64,000 nucleotides of DNA from NCBI RefSeq assembly GCF_019702945.1, contig NZ_AP024749.1:62001-126000 (forward strand), read 5' to 3'. This DNA is from Flavobacterium okayamense. Its GTDB lineage: Bacteria; Bacteroidota; Bacteroidia; Flavobacteriales; Flavobacteriaceae. Below are positions 42,009 to 51,430 of this stretch, in pieces (position 1 is the first letter of the stretch; every line of letters begins with the position of its first letter). Below the pieces are notes generated by a model. The model was not told the origin of the DNA. It did not search any database and saw nothing but the letters and a program-made list of their open reading frames with translations. Position numbers and translations under genes: made by a program.

Positions 42009-43335
42009 TCTCTTCAACAAATATTACATTTAGCAATGACAATGCATAAATAAAGGCTGGAGCAGCAAGCCTCATAGCAGCATGATTAATTGTAAGCCCC
42101 CAAAATGCTAAAAATGAAATTATAAAAATATTTCTACGATTGGCCAAAAACCTTAATATAGGCGTAAACAATAAAATTATAAAAGCTAAAACGCCAAACA
42201 AACCATGTTCAGCGACCATTCGAGTAATTTCATTATGAGACGCTGCTTCAATTCCTGTTAACTCTTCTCTATATTCTTTGTTTTTACCAACTCCTACTCC
42301 AAAAAAAGGATTATCTAAAAACATTTGCATTTCTGTGCTCATTAAAGTTTCTCTACCAGAAAGTTGACTTTCCTTCTCAATTCCTCTTGCGCTTTGATTT
42401 GCATATCGTTTATCAATCATTCCTTGAGTTTCTAATGAACTGTAAGTCCAAATTCCCAAACTGAAAATTATCCCAATAATTGCATAATAAATTAATCTTG
42501 CTTTAGCTTTAAAATTTAAAAGCAAAAATGTGAATATCAACAAAAAAACTATCATTGCTAAACCTGTCATTACACCTCCTCTAGAAAACGTAACAATTGC
42601 TCTAAAAGAGACAATTCCAAGTAAAATTGCATTAAAAAGTCTAATCGATCTACTTTTAGAATTTAATAAAATTTGAAAAAAGAATAAAAACATCCCTAAG
42701 CCCAAAACTGTTGAAACTTGATTTGGGCCATAACCTCCAGAAGCTTCAAAATTAGATTGTGTATTTGTAACAACATCTTTAACACTTGGCGTGAAAAGAA
42801 AAATATAAGTTGTAACAGTAGCTATAGGTAAAGTCATATATAATAAAACTTTCTTCAATACTTCGAATTTTATATCTTTCCCAAAACAGTAAATTGCACT
42901 TATTCCTAAACATACAGGACCAGAAATATTAAAAGCTATTGCCTTTCTTATATTTGTATCAAACCTAAGATTATTAATACCCACAAAAATACCCGGCAAT
43001 AACAATAACAAGAATAGCACATAAATATAGGAGCTCTTTTTTATTCCATCATAAAACATCCCCAATATCATGAAAATAATAATAGAATATTTTGCATATT
43101 CTGTAATATGCATACCGTTTGTCATTCTAAAAAAAACTTCAATTCCAGTGATGTAAGCGGCAACTTGTAATACTTCTAAATTTCTATTTTTATTTTTTAT
43201 TACATACCAAAGTCCGCCACCAAAAACTATTAAAGAATATAACTTTGTAAGTACTGGCAATAAAAAGCATATTACACCTAAAATAATGTGTAAAAAAATT
43301 AATTTTAAATATTTATTTCCAGAATTAGTTTCCAT
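41983..43335 (-). CDS. O-antigen ligase/polymerase family membrane protein
   Basis: A 450-residue inner membrane protein with about twelve hydrophobic helices and a large periplasmic loop (about 295-375) carrying GRETLMSTEMQMFLDNPFFGVGVG and ASHNEITRMVAEHG (His about 370), which fits the Wzy_C/O-antigen ligase family. It either polymerises repeat units or ligates them to lipid A-core. The choice between polymerase and ligase cannot be made from sequence alone. Confidence 0.87.
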   Translation of the reverse strand: METNSGNKYLKLIFLHIILGVICFLLPVLTKLYSLIVFGGGLWYVIKNKNRNLEVLQVAAYITGIEVFFRMTNGMHITEYAKYSIIIFMILGMFYDGIKKSSYIYVLFLLLLLPGIFVGINNLRFDTNIRKAIAFNISGPVCLGISAIYCFGKDIKFEVLKKVLLYMTLPIATVTTYIFLFTPSVKDVVTNTQSNFEASGGYGPNQVSTVLGLGMFLFFFQILLNSKSRSIRLFNAILLGIVSFRAIVTFSRGGVMTGLAMIVFLLIFTFLLLNFKAKARLIYYAIIGIIFSLGIWTYSSLETQGMIDKRYANQSARGIEKESQLSGRETLMSTEMQMFLDNPFFGVGVGKNKEYREELTGIEAASHNEITRMVAEHGLFGVLAFIILLFTPILRFLANRRNIFIISFLAFWGLTINHAAMRLAAPAFIYALSLLNVIFVEENESIVHRE

Positions 43336-44422
43336 TTATTAAACTGAAATATTTTTTAAAAACCGCATTATCGGTATAATGATTTTCAATTGTAACTTTT
43401 AGATTTCCTCCCAATGTAACTCTTAGATTATTGTCTTCAATTAATGTAGATAAAGATGATACAAATTTGCTAATATCATCTACTTCAACTAGAATCCCAT
43501 TATCGTTATTTTTAATAATCTTGGGTATTTCACCTACAGTTGTTGATATTACAGGTAAACCATGAATTCCATATTCTAACAAAGCAACAGGCAAACCCTC
43601 TGATTTAGAAGTTAAAATACCTATTGTTGACTGTTTCAAAATATTTGAAATATCTTCTTTTGTACCGTATAAAAATAAATTTGTATGTAAATTAAGTTCA
43701 TTAATTTTTTGTTTCAATTGACTTGAATATTCATCTTGAAAATCTTTTCCAATTAAATGAAATGTCCAATCAGGATATTTCTGCACAATATTCTCAGCAA
43801 TTTTTAATAAAAAAAAATGATTTTTTTGAGGCCTTAAATTTGCTAATAAAACTATTCTTTTATCTTCTTTACCCAAAAGCTCTGTTGATGCATTAGACAA
43901 AATATCTTCTTCTATTACAAAATTTGGCAAATAAGAAACTTTATCACAATTTAATTTATTCACACTCCATTTTGTTAATTGTTCGTTCACAGCAAAAATA
44001 TTTGAGAAAAAATATGAAAAAATTGAAAGGACCCCACTACTTCTTTCATTCAAAAACTCACTATTCCCATAATGATCGTGCCAAACAACTTTTACTTTAG
44101 GATAAGTTAATTTTACCAATACTGCCCAAAAAAAAGAAGAACTGTGCGCGTGAATAAATTGTACCTTATGTTTAATACAAAATGTTCTTAATTTGAAAAA
44201 AGCTCGAACATCGTAATTATTTTTTTTATTCAAAAAACTATACTGTACTACTTTTTCTATTTGTTCTTTTAAAACACCTTCTTTTCTTGTCGCAATTAAA
44301 CCCGAAAATGCTATTTTATTTGACAAACCATTAGCATAGTTTACTGCCATTCTCTCAGCACCACCAGGTTCTAAACTATCGATTAGTTGTACAATTCTTG
44401 TATTTTGGTAATTTGTTTCTAT
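43325..44422 (-). CDS. Glycosyltransferase family 4, lacking a canonical start codon
   Basis: A GT-B glycosyltransferase with EGLPVALLEYGIHGLPVISTTVGEIPKII (about 270-298) and the LRPQKNHFFLL donor-site strand (about 198). The first ATG (44350) falls after the conserved N-terminal loop. The upstream frame encodes RIVQLIDSLEPGGAER, an expected GT4 start with the GGAER motif. That frame is open back to a TGA at about 44464 but holds no ATG, GTG or TTG. The position where a start would fall, 44422, reads ATA (then ETNYQ). Either ATA/ATT initiation, a recent start-codon mutation or a base error could explain it. From ATG 44350 the protein would be 341 residues. Confidence 0.82.
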   Translation of the reverse strand: METNYQNTRIVQLIDSLEPGGAERMAVNYANGLSNKIAFSGLIATRKEGVLKEQIEKVVQYSFLNKKNNYDVRAFFKLRTFCIKHKVQFIHAHSSSFFWAVLVKLTYPKVKVVWHDHYGNSEFLNERSSGVLSIFSYFFSNIFAVNEQLTKWSVNKLNCDKVSYLPNFVIEEDILSNASTELLGKEDKRIVLLANLRPQKNHFFLLKIAENIVQKYPDWTFHLIGKDFQDEYSSQLKQKINELNLHTNLFLYGTKEDISNILKQSTIGILTSKSEGLPVALLEYGIHGLPVISTTVGEIPKIIKNNDNGILVEVDDISKFVSSLSTLIEDNNLRVTLGGNLKVTIENHYTDNAVFKKYFSLINGN

Positions 44423-44467
44423 GCCAGATAATTTAAGGGTAAATATATAAAATCAAAACGGCTTATG

Positions 44468-45583
44468 TCACTTTAATAATTTAGAAATTTCAGTTTCGAA
44501 TTGATCCGTAGTAAATTTTCTTGACCAAGATTGTGCTTCATTAGACATTTTTGTAAACATTACAGAATCATTCATTATTGAAACAATGCTATTAACATCT
44601 TTTTCTATATCATTTGTAAGTAAAATTCCTCTTTTTCCATAATCAAGCATATAAGGAACACATGAAACAGAAGTAACAACTGGAACGCAACCCCAAAACA
44701 TAGCTTCAGCTACCACTTTTGGCCAACCTTCACTTTTAGAAGGCAATAACAAAAAATGACTTTCTTGATAAGCTACTTCAACTTTATCTTTAGGCTGATT
44801 ACCTTGTAAAAAAACTTTTCCTTTCAAATCATTCTCTGAACAAAATCTTTCGACTTCTTCTCGCATTTTTCCATCTCCAAAATAATCTAATTGCACATCA
44901 AAACCTTTTAAAATTAATTGTTTTATAATTTGGGTGACATATAAAGGTTGTTTTCCTTCAGATAACATCCCAACAAATAAAAATCGAATTCTTTTAGATA
45001 AATCTCTGGACTCTACTTCTTTATTATCACTCTCAGAATAGGTTGCCGTAAAAAAAGGTTTAATATTCTTGGTTTGATTCGGCCATTCTCCATAAACTAA
45101 AACCTGCATATTTTTAGTCAAAAAAGTATTACTTAAAATCCATTTTTGAATACGATAACTCCAAGGTTGTGAACTTTTGGGATCCCAATTTCCAGCGTAT
45201 TTTGCTGTTTTAGTTTTTTTAGGATAAAATATTTGAGCGATACACGCTAATAATGCCATATTCCCTGGACATCTTAAATGTAAATGATCTGCGGAATGAA
45301 CTGTTTTAAGAATAATAAAAAAATTGATTATAGAATAATAAATCGCTAAAGGAATATTAGTAATTGATTTAATATTAAACTCTTTTAATTCAATTGTATT
45401 TGAAATGGGAAAAGAAATTTCATCAATTAAAAGACCTTTATCTTCTCTCCAAATAGGGCAACAAAATTGTATTTCATCTGTATATTTTGCCCATATCTTC
45501 ATTTCTTTTTGATATGGACCGTACATGTACTTTTTCCCATTTAGTACAACTATTGGCGCAGATGAAACTACAACTAACTTCAT
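44468..45583 (-). CDS. Glycosyltransferase family 4
   Basis: A 371-residue GT-B enzyme. The donor site region has RFLFVGMLSEGKQPL (about 202-216), then SKSEGWPKVVAEAMFWGCVPVVTSVSCVPYML (about 290-320). ATG 45583 (MKLVVVSSAPIV) is chosen since it starts the first strand and follows the acetyltransferase stop by one base; the in-frame upstream codons lie within that gene. The sugar specificity is unknown. A gap of 45 bases to the next gene contains the 5' region of a gene with a start-codon problem. Confidence 0.9.
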   Translation of the reverse strand: MKLVVVSSAPIVVLNGKKYMYGPYQKEMKIWAKYTDEIQFCCPIWREDKGLLIDEISFPISNTIELKEFNIKSITNIPLAIYYSIINFFIILKTVHSADHLHLRCPGNMALLACIAQIFYPKKTKTAKYAGNWDPKSSQPWSYRIQKWILSNTFLTKNMQVLVYGEWPNQTKNIKPFFTATYSESDNKEVESRDLSKRIRFLFVGMLSEGKQPLYVTQIIKQLILKGFDVQLDYFGDGKMREEVERFCSENDLKGKVFLQGNQPKDKVEVAYQESHFLLLPSKSEGWPKVVAEAMFWGCVPVVTSVSCVPYMLDYGKRGILLTNDIEKDVNSIVSIMNDSVMFTKMSNEAQSWSRKFTTDQFETEISKLLK

Positions 45584-45584
45584 A

Positions 45585-46136
45585 TTATAAATATCCTTTT
45601 GAACCTTTTTCTGAAACTTTAACTGCTGGAACACCCACCATAACAGCATTCTCTTCAACGTCTGTAGTAACTAATGAGCAAGCACCAATTACTGCATTAT
45701 TTTGAATCAAAATTTTGCCTGCCAATACAGCATTGGCTCCTATATAAACATCATTTCCAATAACAGGAACGCCTCTTTTTTCACCTTGACCTGAAACACC
45801 AATAGTTACACCTTGAGAAATATTACAATTGTTCCCAATATTTGCTTTAGCATTTAAAATGATTCCTCCAAAATGTCCAATATAAAAAGAATGTCCAATA
45901 GTTACCGAAGCGGGAATACTAATCCCAGTTGTAATTTCAATAACCTTTTGCCATAATAACATTATTAATTGAAGCAATTGCTTTACAATAGGAAAACCCA
46001 TTTTATAAACACTATGTGCTAATCGATATTGAGTAATAGCCCAAAATCCTTGTGTAAAAAATACTATGGTAAAAAAATTACCCCCATATTTTTTATACTT
46101 ATTATAATCGGATTGAAGTAATTTTATAAAATTCAT
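45585..46136 (-). CDS. Serine acetyltransferase-like hexapeptide O-acetyltransferase
   Basis: A 183-residue protein. An N-terminal helical region (about 1-70) precedes a left-handed beta-helix of hexapeptide repeats (about 75-165), with the SAT-like catalytic His in GHSFYIGHFGGIIL (about 81-94) and GVTIGVSGQGEKRGVPVIGNDVYIG. Such enzymes acetylate serine or, as here by context, hydroxyl groups of glycans. It overlaps the upstream GT gene by 4 bases. Confidence 0.88.
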   Translation of the reverse strand: MNFIKLLQSDYNKYKKYGGNFFTIVFFTQGFWAITQYRLAHSVYKMGFPIVKQLLQLIMLLWQKVIEITTGISIPASVTIGHSFYIGHFGGIILNAKANIGNNCNISQGVTIGVSGQGEKRGVPVIGNDVYIGANAVLAGKILIQNNAVIGACSLVTTDVEENAVMVGVPAVKVSEKGSKGYL

Positions 46137-47278
46137 TTTACTATTTCGGTATAAAAATCGATATTTTGTTGGACAATAATTTCTGGGTTAAACTTTTCTA
46201 ATACTGATTGTCGCCCTTTTTCCGCAATTGATTTTGCTTTTCCTTGATTATCAAAAACTTTTAAAATTTGTTCTGCAATATTTTTGGGCTCATAAGGATT
46301 GGCTAAATAACCATTATAACCATCTATAATAACTTCAGGTCCTGGGCCTAGAGCAGTAAATACGACTGGTTTTTCACACAACATAGCTTCTGGCGCCACT
46401 AATCCCAAAGTTTCCATATGGGAAGGAAATACACAAACCTCTGCTTTAGCATATACTTCAGGAATTTCATCATAAGAAACCGTTCCTTTAAAAATCACAT
46501 CATGGTCAAAAGGCTGAATTTTAGGTAATTCAATATTTTTTAACATTTCTATATACGAACTCCCGTCAGGAAAAAACCAATCTCTACCATAAATATTTAA
46601 TATCGCTTCGGGATATTTTTCTTTCACGAAAGGAAAAGCTTGAATTAATTGCCGTACTCCTTTTTTCTCGCAAACGGTACCTGCAAAAACAATACTATTC
46701 TTTTCATAAGAAACATTTTTTAAAGGAGTGAAATGTGTATTATTTACAGGATAAAATATAATTTGAGTTAATTTATTTAAACTTAAATATTTTGCTGTAT
46801 GATCTTTAACATAGTTTGAAACTGCAATAAATGCATCTGCTTTTTTGAAGGAACGTTTTTCTTGAAAACCTTTCCATTTGTTAATTCCTCTATTTTCAGA
46901 TTCGGCAAAAAAGTGATGACCACCATGCAATCGAATTACATATTTAATTGTTTTTATTTTTTTTATAAATGCTAATCCTAATTCAGCGGACTCTACAACA
47001 TCAATAGGGTTTTCTAAATTTATCTCTTTAATTTTAGCATTAACAGCTTTTGCGTTTAAAAACCAAGTTAACCCTTTTTTATTGTTTTTTTTTAACCGAA
47101 AAATAGTTACTCCATTCTCTATCGAAGATTCATTTAAATTGGTATAATTAATACCTACAACACTAACTTTATGACCTGCTTCGACTAATTTTGGAGCAAT
47201 AGTTTTTAAGAAAGTACCAACGCCGCCGTGTGGAAAACCTTCTTTTGGATATTCATTAGAAATAAAACAAATGTGCAT
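46133..47278 (-). CDS. Glycosyltransferase family 4
   Basis: A 381-residue GT-B enzyme with an intact N-terminal GGVGTFLKTIAPKL loop (about 18-31), SIVFAGTVCEKKGVRQLIQAF (about 192), and the donor-site motif SHMETLGLVAPEAMLCEKPVV (about 284-304), where Glu of PEAM is the family's catalytic/donor-site acid. It is co-transcribed with its neighbours (4-base overlap downstream, 1-base overlap upstream). Confidence 0.92.
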   Translation of the reverse strand: MHICFISNEYPKEGFPHGGVGTFLKTIAPKLVEAGHKVSVVGINYTNLNESSIENGVTIFRLKKNNKKGLTWFLNAKAVNAKIKEINLENPIDVVESAELGLAFIKKIKTIKYVIRLHGGHHFFAESENRGINKWKGFQEKRSFKKADAFIAVSNYVKDHTAKYLSLNKLTQIIFYPVNNTHFTPLKNVSYEKNSIVFAGTVCEKKGVRQLIQAFPFVKEKYPEAILNIYGRDWFFPDGSSYIEMLKNIELPKIQPFDHDVIFKGTVSYDEIPEVYAKAEVCVFPSHMETLGLVAPEAMLCEKPVVFTALGPGPEVIIDGYNGYLANPYEPKNIAEQILKVFDNQGKAKSIAEKGRQSVLEKFNPEIIVQQNIDFYTEIVK

Positions 47279-48324
47279 TATAAAAACTGCTTTTGTAACT
47301 GAGTATGTAAAGAAACGAAATATCCTTCTTTTGTAAAATAATTTTCCCAGATTTTCCTATTATCCAATTGCAGTTGAATAAAATCCTCTTCTGCAATTGA
47401 CTTGTAAAATTTGTTTATCTTGTCTTCAAAATCAGAAAAATCTTCTTTTACTACTATACAATGTTTATCCCATTTTATGGATTTTGAAAATGGTAAATCA
47501 AAATTTGTATCCACAATAACCGGAATTCTCCCAAGTGCTAACGTTTCATAAAAACGAACCGAAAAATTGCCTGCACCGCGCATGCAAAATGTAAAGGGAT
47601 TTTCTTGAATGTTATTAAAAAACTCTATAGTAGTTTTGAAACGATCATTTTCCGAAACGCTGCCAGCTCTGTATTTTGCTCTATGAATAAAATTAGCTTG
47701 AATTGTTGTTAAACTTTCTATCTTTTTTAAAAAATAGAATCGTTTAACACTTGACGGATAAAAGGATTGAAAATCGGTTGCATCTTTACCTAGTAATCTT
47801 CGAAAGTTTACTTTTGTAAAAACTAAAAACTCTTTTACTACTTTTTTAAACCCTGCTGCCGAATGACCTACAAAACCTATGGAAGGTTTTTCGTTTTTAT
47901 CTATAGTATAAAAATTCAAATTATATTTCTCAATGGGGTCTTCGAAAAAAGGCGACATAATAAACGTGTTTTTTGCCAGCTTATTTTTAAAACCACCTAA
48001 TCGAATTGTAATTACCGATTCGTCATGAATTGTTTTTCCAGCATCGCCAGAAGTAAAAACCAATAACTTTTTATGATTTTTTTTTGCTACATCTAAAAAC
48101 CTTTGATAATACTCTTTTTGTTGCGTTTGCCATAAATATTCTACACTTAAAGGTAACGCTATGAAATCGGCATCTTCAACTGAATCTGTAACATGATAGA
48201 AATTTTCTAAGTTGTAACTTTTTTTTAATAAATACTCTACTAAGGGAAAAACATAACCAAAATGAGGTGCTTCAGCAACTTTATTAAAATCGGTAAACAA
48301 TTTTATTTTATTCATTTCAGTCAT
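47278..48324 (-). CDS. Exostosin-family glycosyltransferase
   Basis: A 348-residue protein matching the exostosin (GT47-like) domain: HFGYVFPLVEYLL near the N-terminus, PSIGFVGHSAAGFKK (about 146-160), then FCMRGAGNFSVRFYETLALGRIPVIVDTNFDLP (about 249-280), the strongly conserved donor-site block. Two ATGs are possible (48324 or 48315, the latter giving MNKIKLF). Exostosin-like enzymes in bacteria are not often characterised; the sugar is unknown. Confidence 0.88.
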   Translation of the reverse strand: MTEMNKIKLFTDFNKVAEAPHFGYVFPLVEYLLKKSYNLENFYHVTDSVEDADFIALPLSVEYLWQTQQKEYYQRFLDVAKKNHKKLLVFTSGDAGKTIHDESVITIRLGGFKNKLAKNTFIMSPFFEDPIEKYNLNFYTIDKNEKPSIGFVGHSAAGFKKVVKEFLVFTKVNFRRLLGKDATDFQSFYPSSVKRFYFLKKIESLTTIQANFIHRAKYRAGSVSENDRFKTTIEFFNNIQENPFTFCMRGAGNFSVRFYETLALGRIPVIVDTNFDLPFSKSIKWDKHCIVVKEDFSDFEDKINKFYKSIAEEDFIQLQLDNRKIWENYFTKEGYFVSLHTQLQKQFL

Positions 48325-49705
48325 TTAATAGTTGTGCAATATTTTTTGATGCTTCATCAACTGGGTGAAGCACAATTTTTTGTAACCACAATTTTCTATC
48401 CTTTCCTTCAACTTGTTCGTTATTTATTACTTTTTCAAGCTCCATTTGAATTGATTCTTTTGAATGTAACCACCCAACAGCATCTAAACCTTCCATACTT
48501 CTAAAGTGCTGATAATTGTAAATTGTTTTTACCGACCAATTTTTATCTGTTACTGGATCATAATTATAATAAAAACAAGGCTTGTTGAACATGGCAAAAT
48601 CATGAGCCATAGTAGAACCTAAATTTACAACTGCTTCACAATGAAATGCTAAATTTACTTGTAACAAAATATCTTCTTTTTTAGGAAAATAAACTCCCCA
48701 ATTTTGAGTAGCATTTGGTACATTCCAAATAGGGTCAATTGGAACTATTATATCTTTATACTGATTAAGCACCTCATCATATCTTGTAGAAAAATCGACT
48801 GGACATCTGCGGAAAATAATTTGTGGCCTTATACTTGCTTCAATGTGAGAAACTGCTTCCGCTACATCTTGTAAATATTCTGGATCATAAGGCGATGTTT
48901 TTACATCGTCTCCACTGAAACAAATCCACTTGCGGCTTATATCTAAACCATATTGATTTGCGAAATCATTTCTATTAATAATTTTATCTTCTTGCGTATA
49001 AAACTCAAATTGTGGTGTTCCTGTAACTAAAACATTTTCCGAAGTAATTTCAGGATAAAACTGTTTCATTTCAACTTTCATATAATCAGACCAAACCACA
49101 TATTTATCAGCTAAAATCGCCAATCTTCCTTTTGGTAAATTATCCCAAGAATAAATAGTTGAAATAATTGGAATATTAAGCTCTTTTGCAGCCAAACAAA
49201 TAGGCATTAAAGAAGCCACCCGTTGATGCGTAATAAATATAGATTTTGGATCTAGCTGTTTTAATTGCTTTTTGTATTGTTCAATGACTTTCTTTGACCA
49301 ATTTTTTTGACCAATTTTTTCTAATCTTAGAATATTTTGATAATTAGACGATGCTATTTTACCAAAAATCTGAGCAATTTTATTAAGTACTTTTAATTTA
49401 AAACCTTTTGGATAATAATTCCAATTTTTTAAAATACTGGGATTATTTACAGTTTTAGCATTAAAACACAAACGCGCAAAAGTTGCTGTTTCTCGAAATA
49501 ATCGGGTTATAAAACTTTCTTTTTCGAAAGTTAGTTTTTGATATTTAAAATCAGCATCAATCTGGTAAAAAGCTTCTTTGGGTAAAGTACTTAAAATGAA
49601 AATTTCATTATTATTTAATTCAGCAATTAAATTAGAATAGAGATAATTGCGAATACCAACACCATCGGGAACTATAAAAAGGATTTTGTTCTTTTTATTT
49701 ATCAT
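48317..49705 (-). CDS. Putative glycosyltransferase, GT-B-like
   Basis: A 462-residue soluble protein. N-terminal NKILFIVPDGVGIRNYLYSNL (about 6) looks like a GT-B first strand. The middle contains IYSWDNLPKGRLAILADKYVVWSDYMK (about 184-210) and VTGTPQFEFY (about 227), and the C-terminal half contains AVVNLGSTMAHDFAMFNKPCFYYNYDP (about 360-385). The last block resembles the donor sites of surface-glycan transferases. I cannot place it in a named GT family. It overlaps FkbM by 4 bases and the exostosin-like gene by 8. Confidence 0.75.
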   Translation of the reverse strand: MINKKNKILFIVPDGVGIRNYLYSNLIAELNNNEIFILSTLPKEAFYQIDADFKYQKLTFEKESFITRLFRETATFARLCFNAKTVNNPSILKNWNYYPKGFKLKVLNKIAQIFGKIASSNYQNILRLEKIGQKNWSKKVIEQYKKQLKQLDPKSIFITHQRVASLMPICLAAKELNIPIISTIYSWDNLPKGRLAILADKYVVWSDYMKVEMKQFYPEITSENVLVTGTPQFEFYTQEDKIINRNDFANQYGLDISRKWICFSGDDVKTSPYDPEYLQDVAEAVSHIEASIRPQIIFRRCPVDFSTRYDEVLNQYKDIIVPIDPIWNVPNATQNWGVYFPKKEDILLQVNLAFHCEAVVNLGSTMAHDFAMFNKPCFYYNYDPVTDKNWSVKTIYNYQHFRSMEGLDAVGWLHSKESIQMELEKVINNEQVEGKDRKLWLQKIVLHPVDEASKNIAQLLND

Positions 49706-50478
49706 TTTGCATAAATATCGCCAAAATTAGACATTTTTAGCTCTTTTCTTTCTAGTTTTTCCAAAAATTCATCTAATGTTAACCAGTTTTCGCTCATTTC
49801 CAATGTTTCGCCTTTTGAAAAATTAAACCATTGGTAACCCACTGATTTAAGTTGTCTCATACATGCAATCATTTCTTCTTGTAATTCAGGTATATTATAT
49901 TCAAATGAAATAATTCCACTTTTATGCTTTAAACCTTTAAAAACTTCTAATTCAAAACCTTCTACATCTACTTTAATAAATTTTGGTTCACCGTATTTTT
50001 CGATTAACATTTCTAATGTTTTAATCTCAATTTCAACACTTTTACTCCAAACTGAAGATTTATGTCTTGTATTTTTTACCTTTTCAATATAATCACTCGA
50101 AAAAGTACTCAGTACACTACTATCTGCTTCATAAAAAGTTTTGATTTCATTTTTACTACCTAACCCAATATTTTCAATTTTAATATTAGGAAATTTTTCA
50201 CTTAAGTAAGCTACACATTTTTTTTGAGGTTCTACAGCAACAATCGATGCTTGTAGCTTTTGAAAAATTTCGACTCTGTTCCCATAATTGGCACCAACAT
50301 CAAAAACTAAGTCATTAGTCTGAATAAACTTAGCATAAAATTTTGTTCCTTCTTCCAGTAAGTTTTTATTAAGAGGTTCGCCTTTATCTTTATTTAACAA
50401 TCCTTTAATTAAATTCCATAATCCAAAAATTATTAATATCTTTTTTATAGCTTTTTTAAGTCTCTTATTAACTTTCAT
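49702..50478 (-). CDS. FkbM family methyltransferase
   Basis: A 258-residue SAM-dependent methyltransferase. The SAM-binding motif is LVFDVGANYGNRVEIF (about 57-72), followed by IVAVEPQKKCVAYL (about 79-92) and IKVDVEGFELEVFKGL (about 163-178), all typical of FkbM. It should O-methylate a sugar hydroxyl during assembly. The gene overlaps its upstream neighbour by 11 bases. Confidence 0.92.
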   Translation of the reverse strand: MKVNKRLKKAIKKILIIFGLWNLIKGLLNKDKGEPLNKNLLEEGTKFYAKFIQTNDLVFDVGANYGNRVEIFQKLQASIVAVEPQKKCVAYLSEKFPNIKIENIGLGSKNEIKTFYEADSSVLSTFSSDYIEKVKNTRHKSSVWSKSVEIEIKTLEMLIEKYGEPKFIKVDVEGFELEVFKGLKHKSGIISFEYNIPELQEEMIACMRQLKSVGYQWFNFSKGETLEMSENWLTLDEFLEKLERKELKMSNFGDIYAK

Positions 50479-51430
50479 TTATACCTATATTGTAAAATTC
50501 CTCATTATGTATATAGCTTGCATACTTTGAAAATGCACTATTGTACATTTCTTTGGTTCTTAACAAATATATTCTTTTCGCTTCAGAAATAACAAAAAAA
50601 TCAACAAATGTCTTTAAGTTCTCATTATCAGATTCAGAATTTTTAACATCAATATGACTAGGATTACCTTCTAAAACCATTACATCTGAGTTACTTTTTA
50701 TGTAATTCAAAAAAGTAATGCTATCGGAAAAGACAATTTTAGGCAAATCTCCTTTAATCCTCTCAATTTCATCTTTTAATACTACTAAAATTTCTTTTTT
50801 CCTTGCAATAGAAACGGTTCGAATAGTAGTATCTTGAAAGTCTCCTAAAAGACTAGTAAATCTAGAATGTATTGCTAAATATTCTGAAGGTAAATTGAGA
50901 TTATCTAATTCCTTTTGTAATAAATTACTTTTTTTAAATAATTCTTGAAAAAGTGCGCTCCATTTTTTCTTTAAAACATCAGAATGTTTTTCTGTATAAA
51001 TCGTATTCAAATAATCAATATTTGCATAAACAATAAACTTTTGCTTATTCGATTTTTGTATTGTCTTTATCCAATTAAAGGAAAAATTATCCATTAAGAA
51101 TAGGAATTTGGTTTGAAATGGATTCCACTTTAAATCGGAATCAGTTGCTAACCAATTGTATTGATTTGGTTCTAAAAAAGTTTCTAAATGAAAAGGATGT
51201 TTAAAATAAATTTTAAAATTGGCATTAATTTCTTTAGAAATAGCATAAAATGAAACAATACCCTTAAGCCGATCTACTAAACCACCATGACCAAAATTAC
51301 CATCAAAGACGATAATAATTTCTCTTTGTTTTGTTTTTTTAAAATCTAGGTATGGAAAATAAATTATAAAGAGTTTAATGTTCTTTATAAAATGTTTTAA
51401 AAGCTTAAAAGTTTTTTTAAAAAAAATCAT
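50468..51430 (-). CDS. Unrecognised protein of the polysaccharide locus, possible glycosyltransferase
   Basis: A 320-residue protein with a basic, hydrophobic N-terminus (about 1-27). IIVFDGNFGHGGLVDRLKGIVSFYAISKEINANFKIYFKHP (about 37-77) is the clearest feature: the GGL-x-(D)RL-x-GI block is reminiscent of loops in fucosyltransferase-like GT-B enzymes. LAIHSRF (about 185) and KIVFSDSITFL (about 240) follow. No named family can be claimed. The ATG at 51430 is used: it overlaps the neuA TGA by one base, while the preceding in-frame codon is TTG. Confidence 0.65.
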   Translation of the reverse strand: MIFFKKTFKLLKHFIKNIKLFIIYFPYLDFKKTKQREIIIVFDGNFGHGGLVDRLKGIVSFYAISKEINANFKIYFKHPFHLETFLEPNQYNWLATDSDLKWNPFQTKFLFLMDNFSFNWIKTIQKSNKQKFIVYANIDYLNTIYTEKHSDVLKKKWSALFQELFKKSNLLQKELDNLNLPSEYLAIHSRFTSLLGDFQDTTIRTVSIARKKEILVVLKDEIERIKGDLPKIVFSDSITFLNYIKSNSDVMVLEGNPSHIDVKNSESDNENLKTFVDFFVISEAKRIYLLRTKEMYNSAFSKYASYIHNEEFYNIGINES

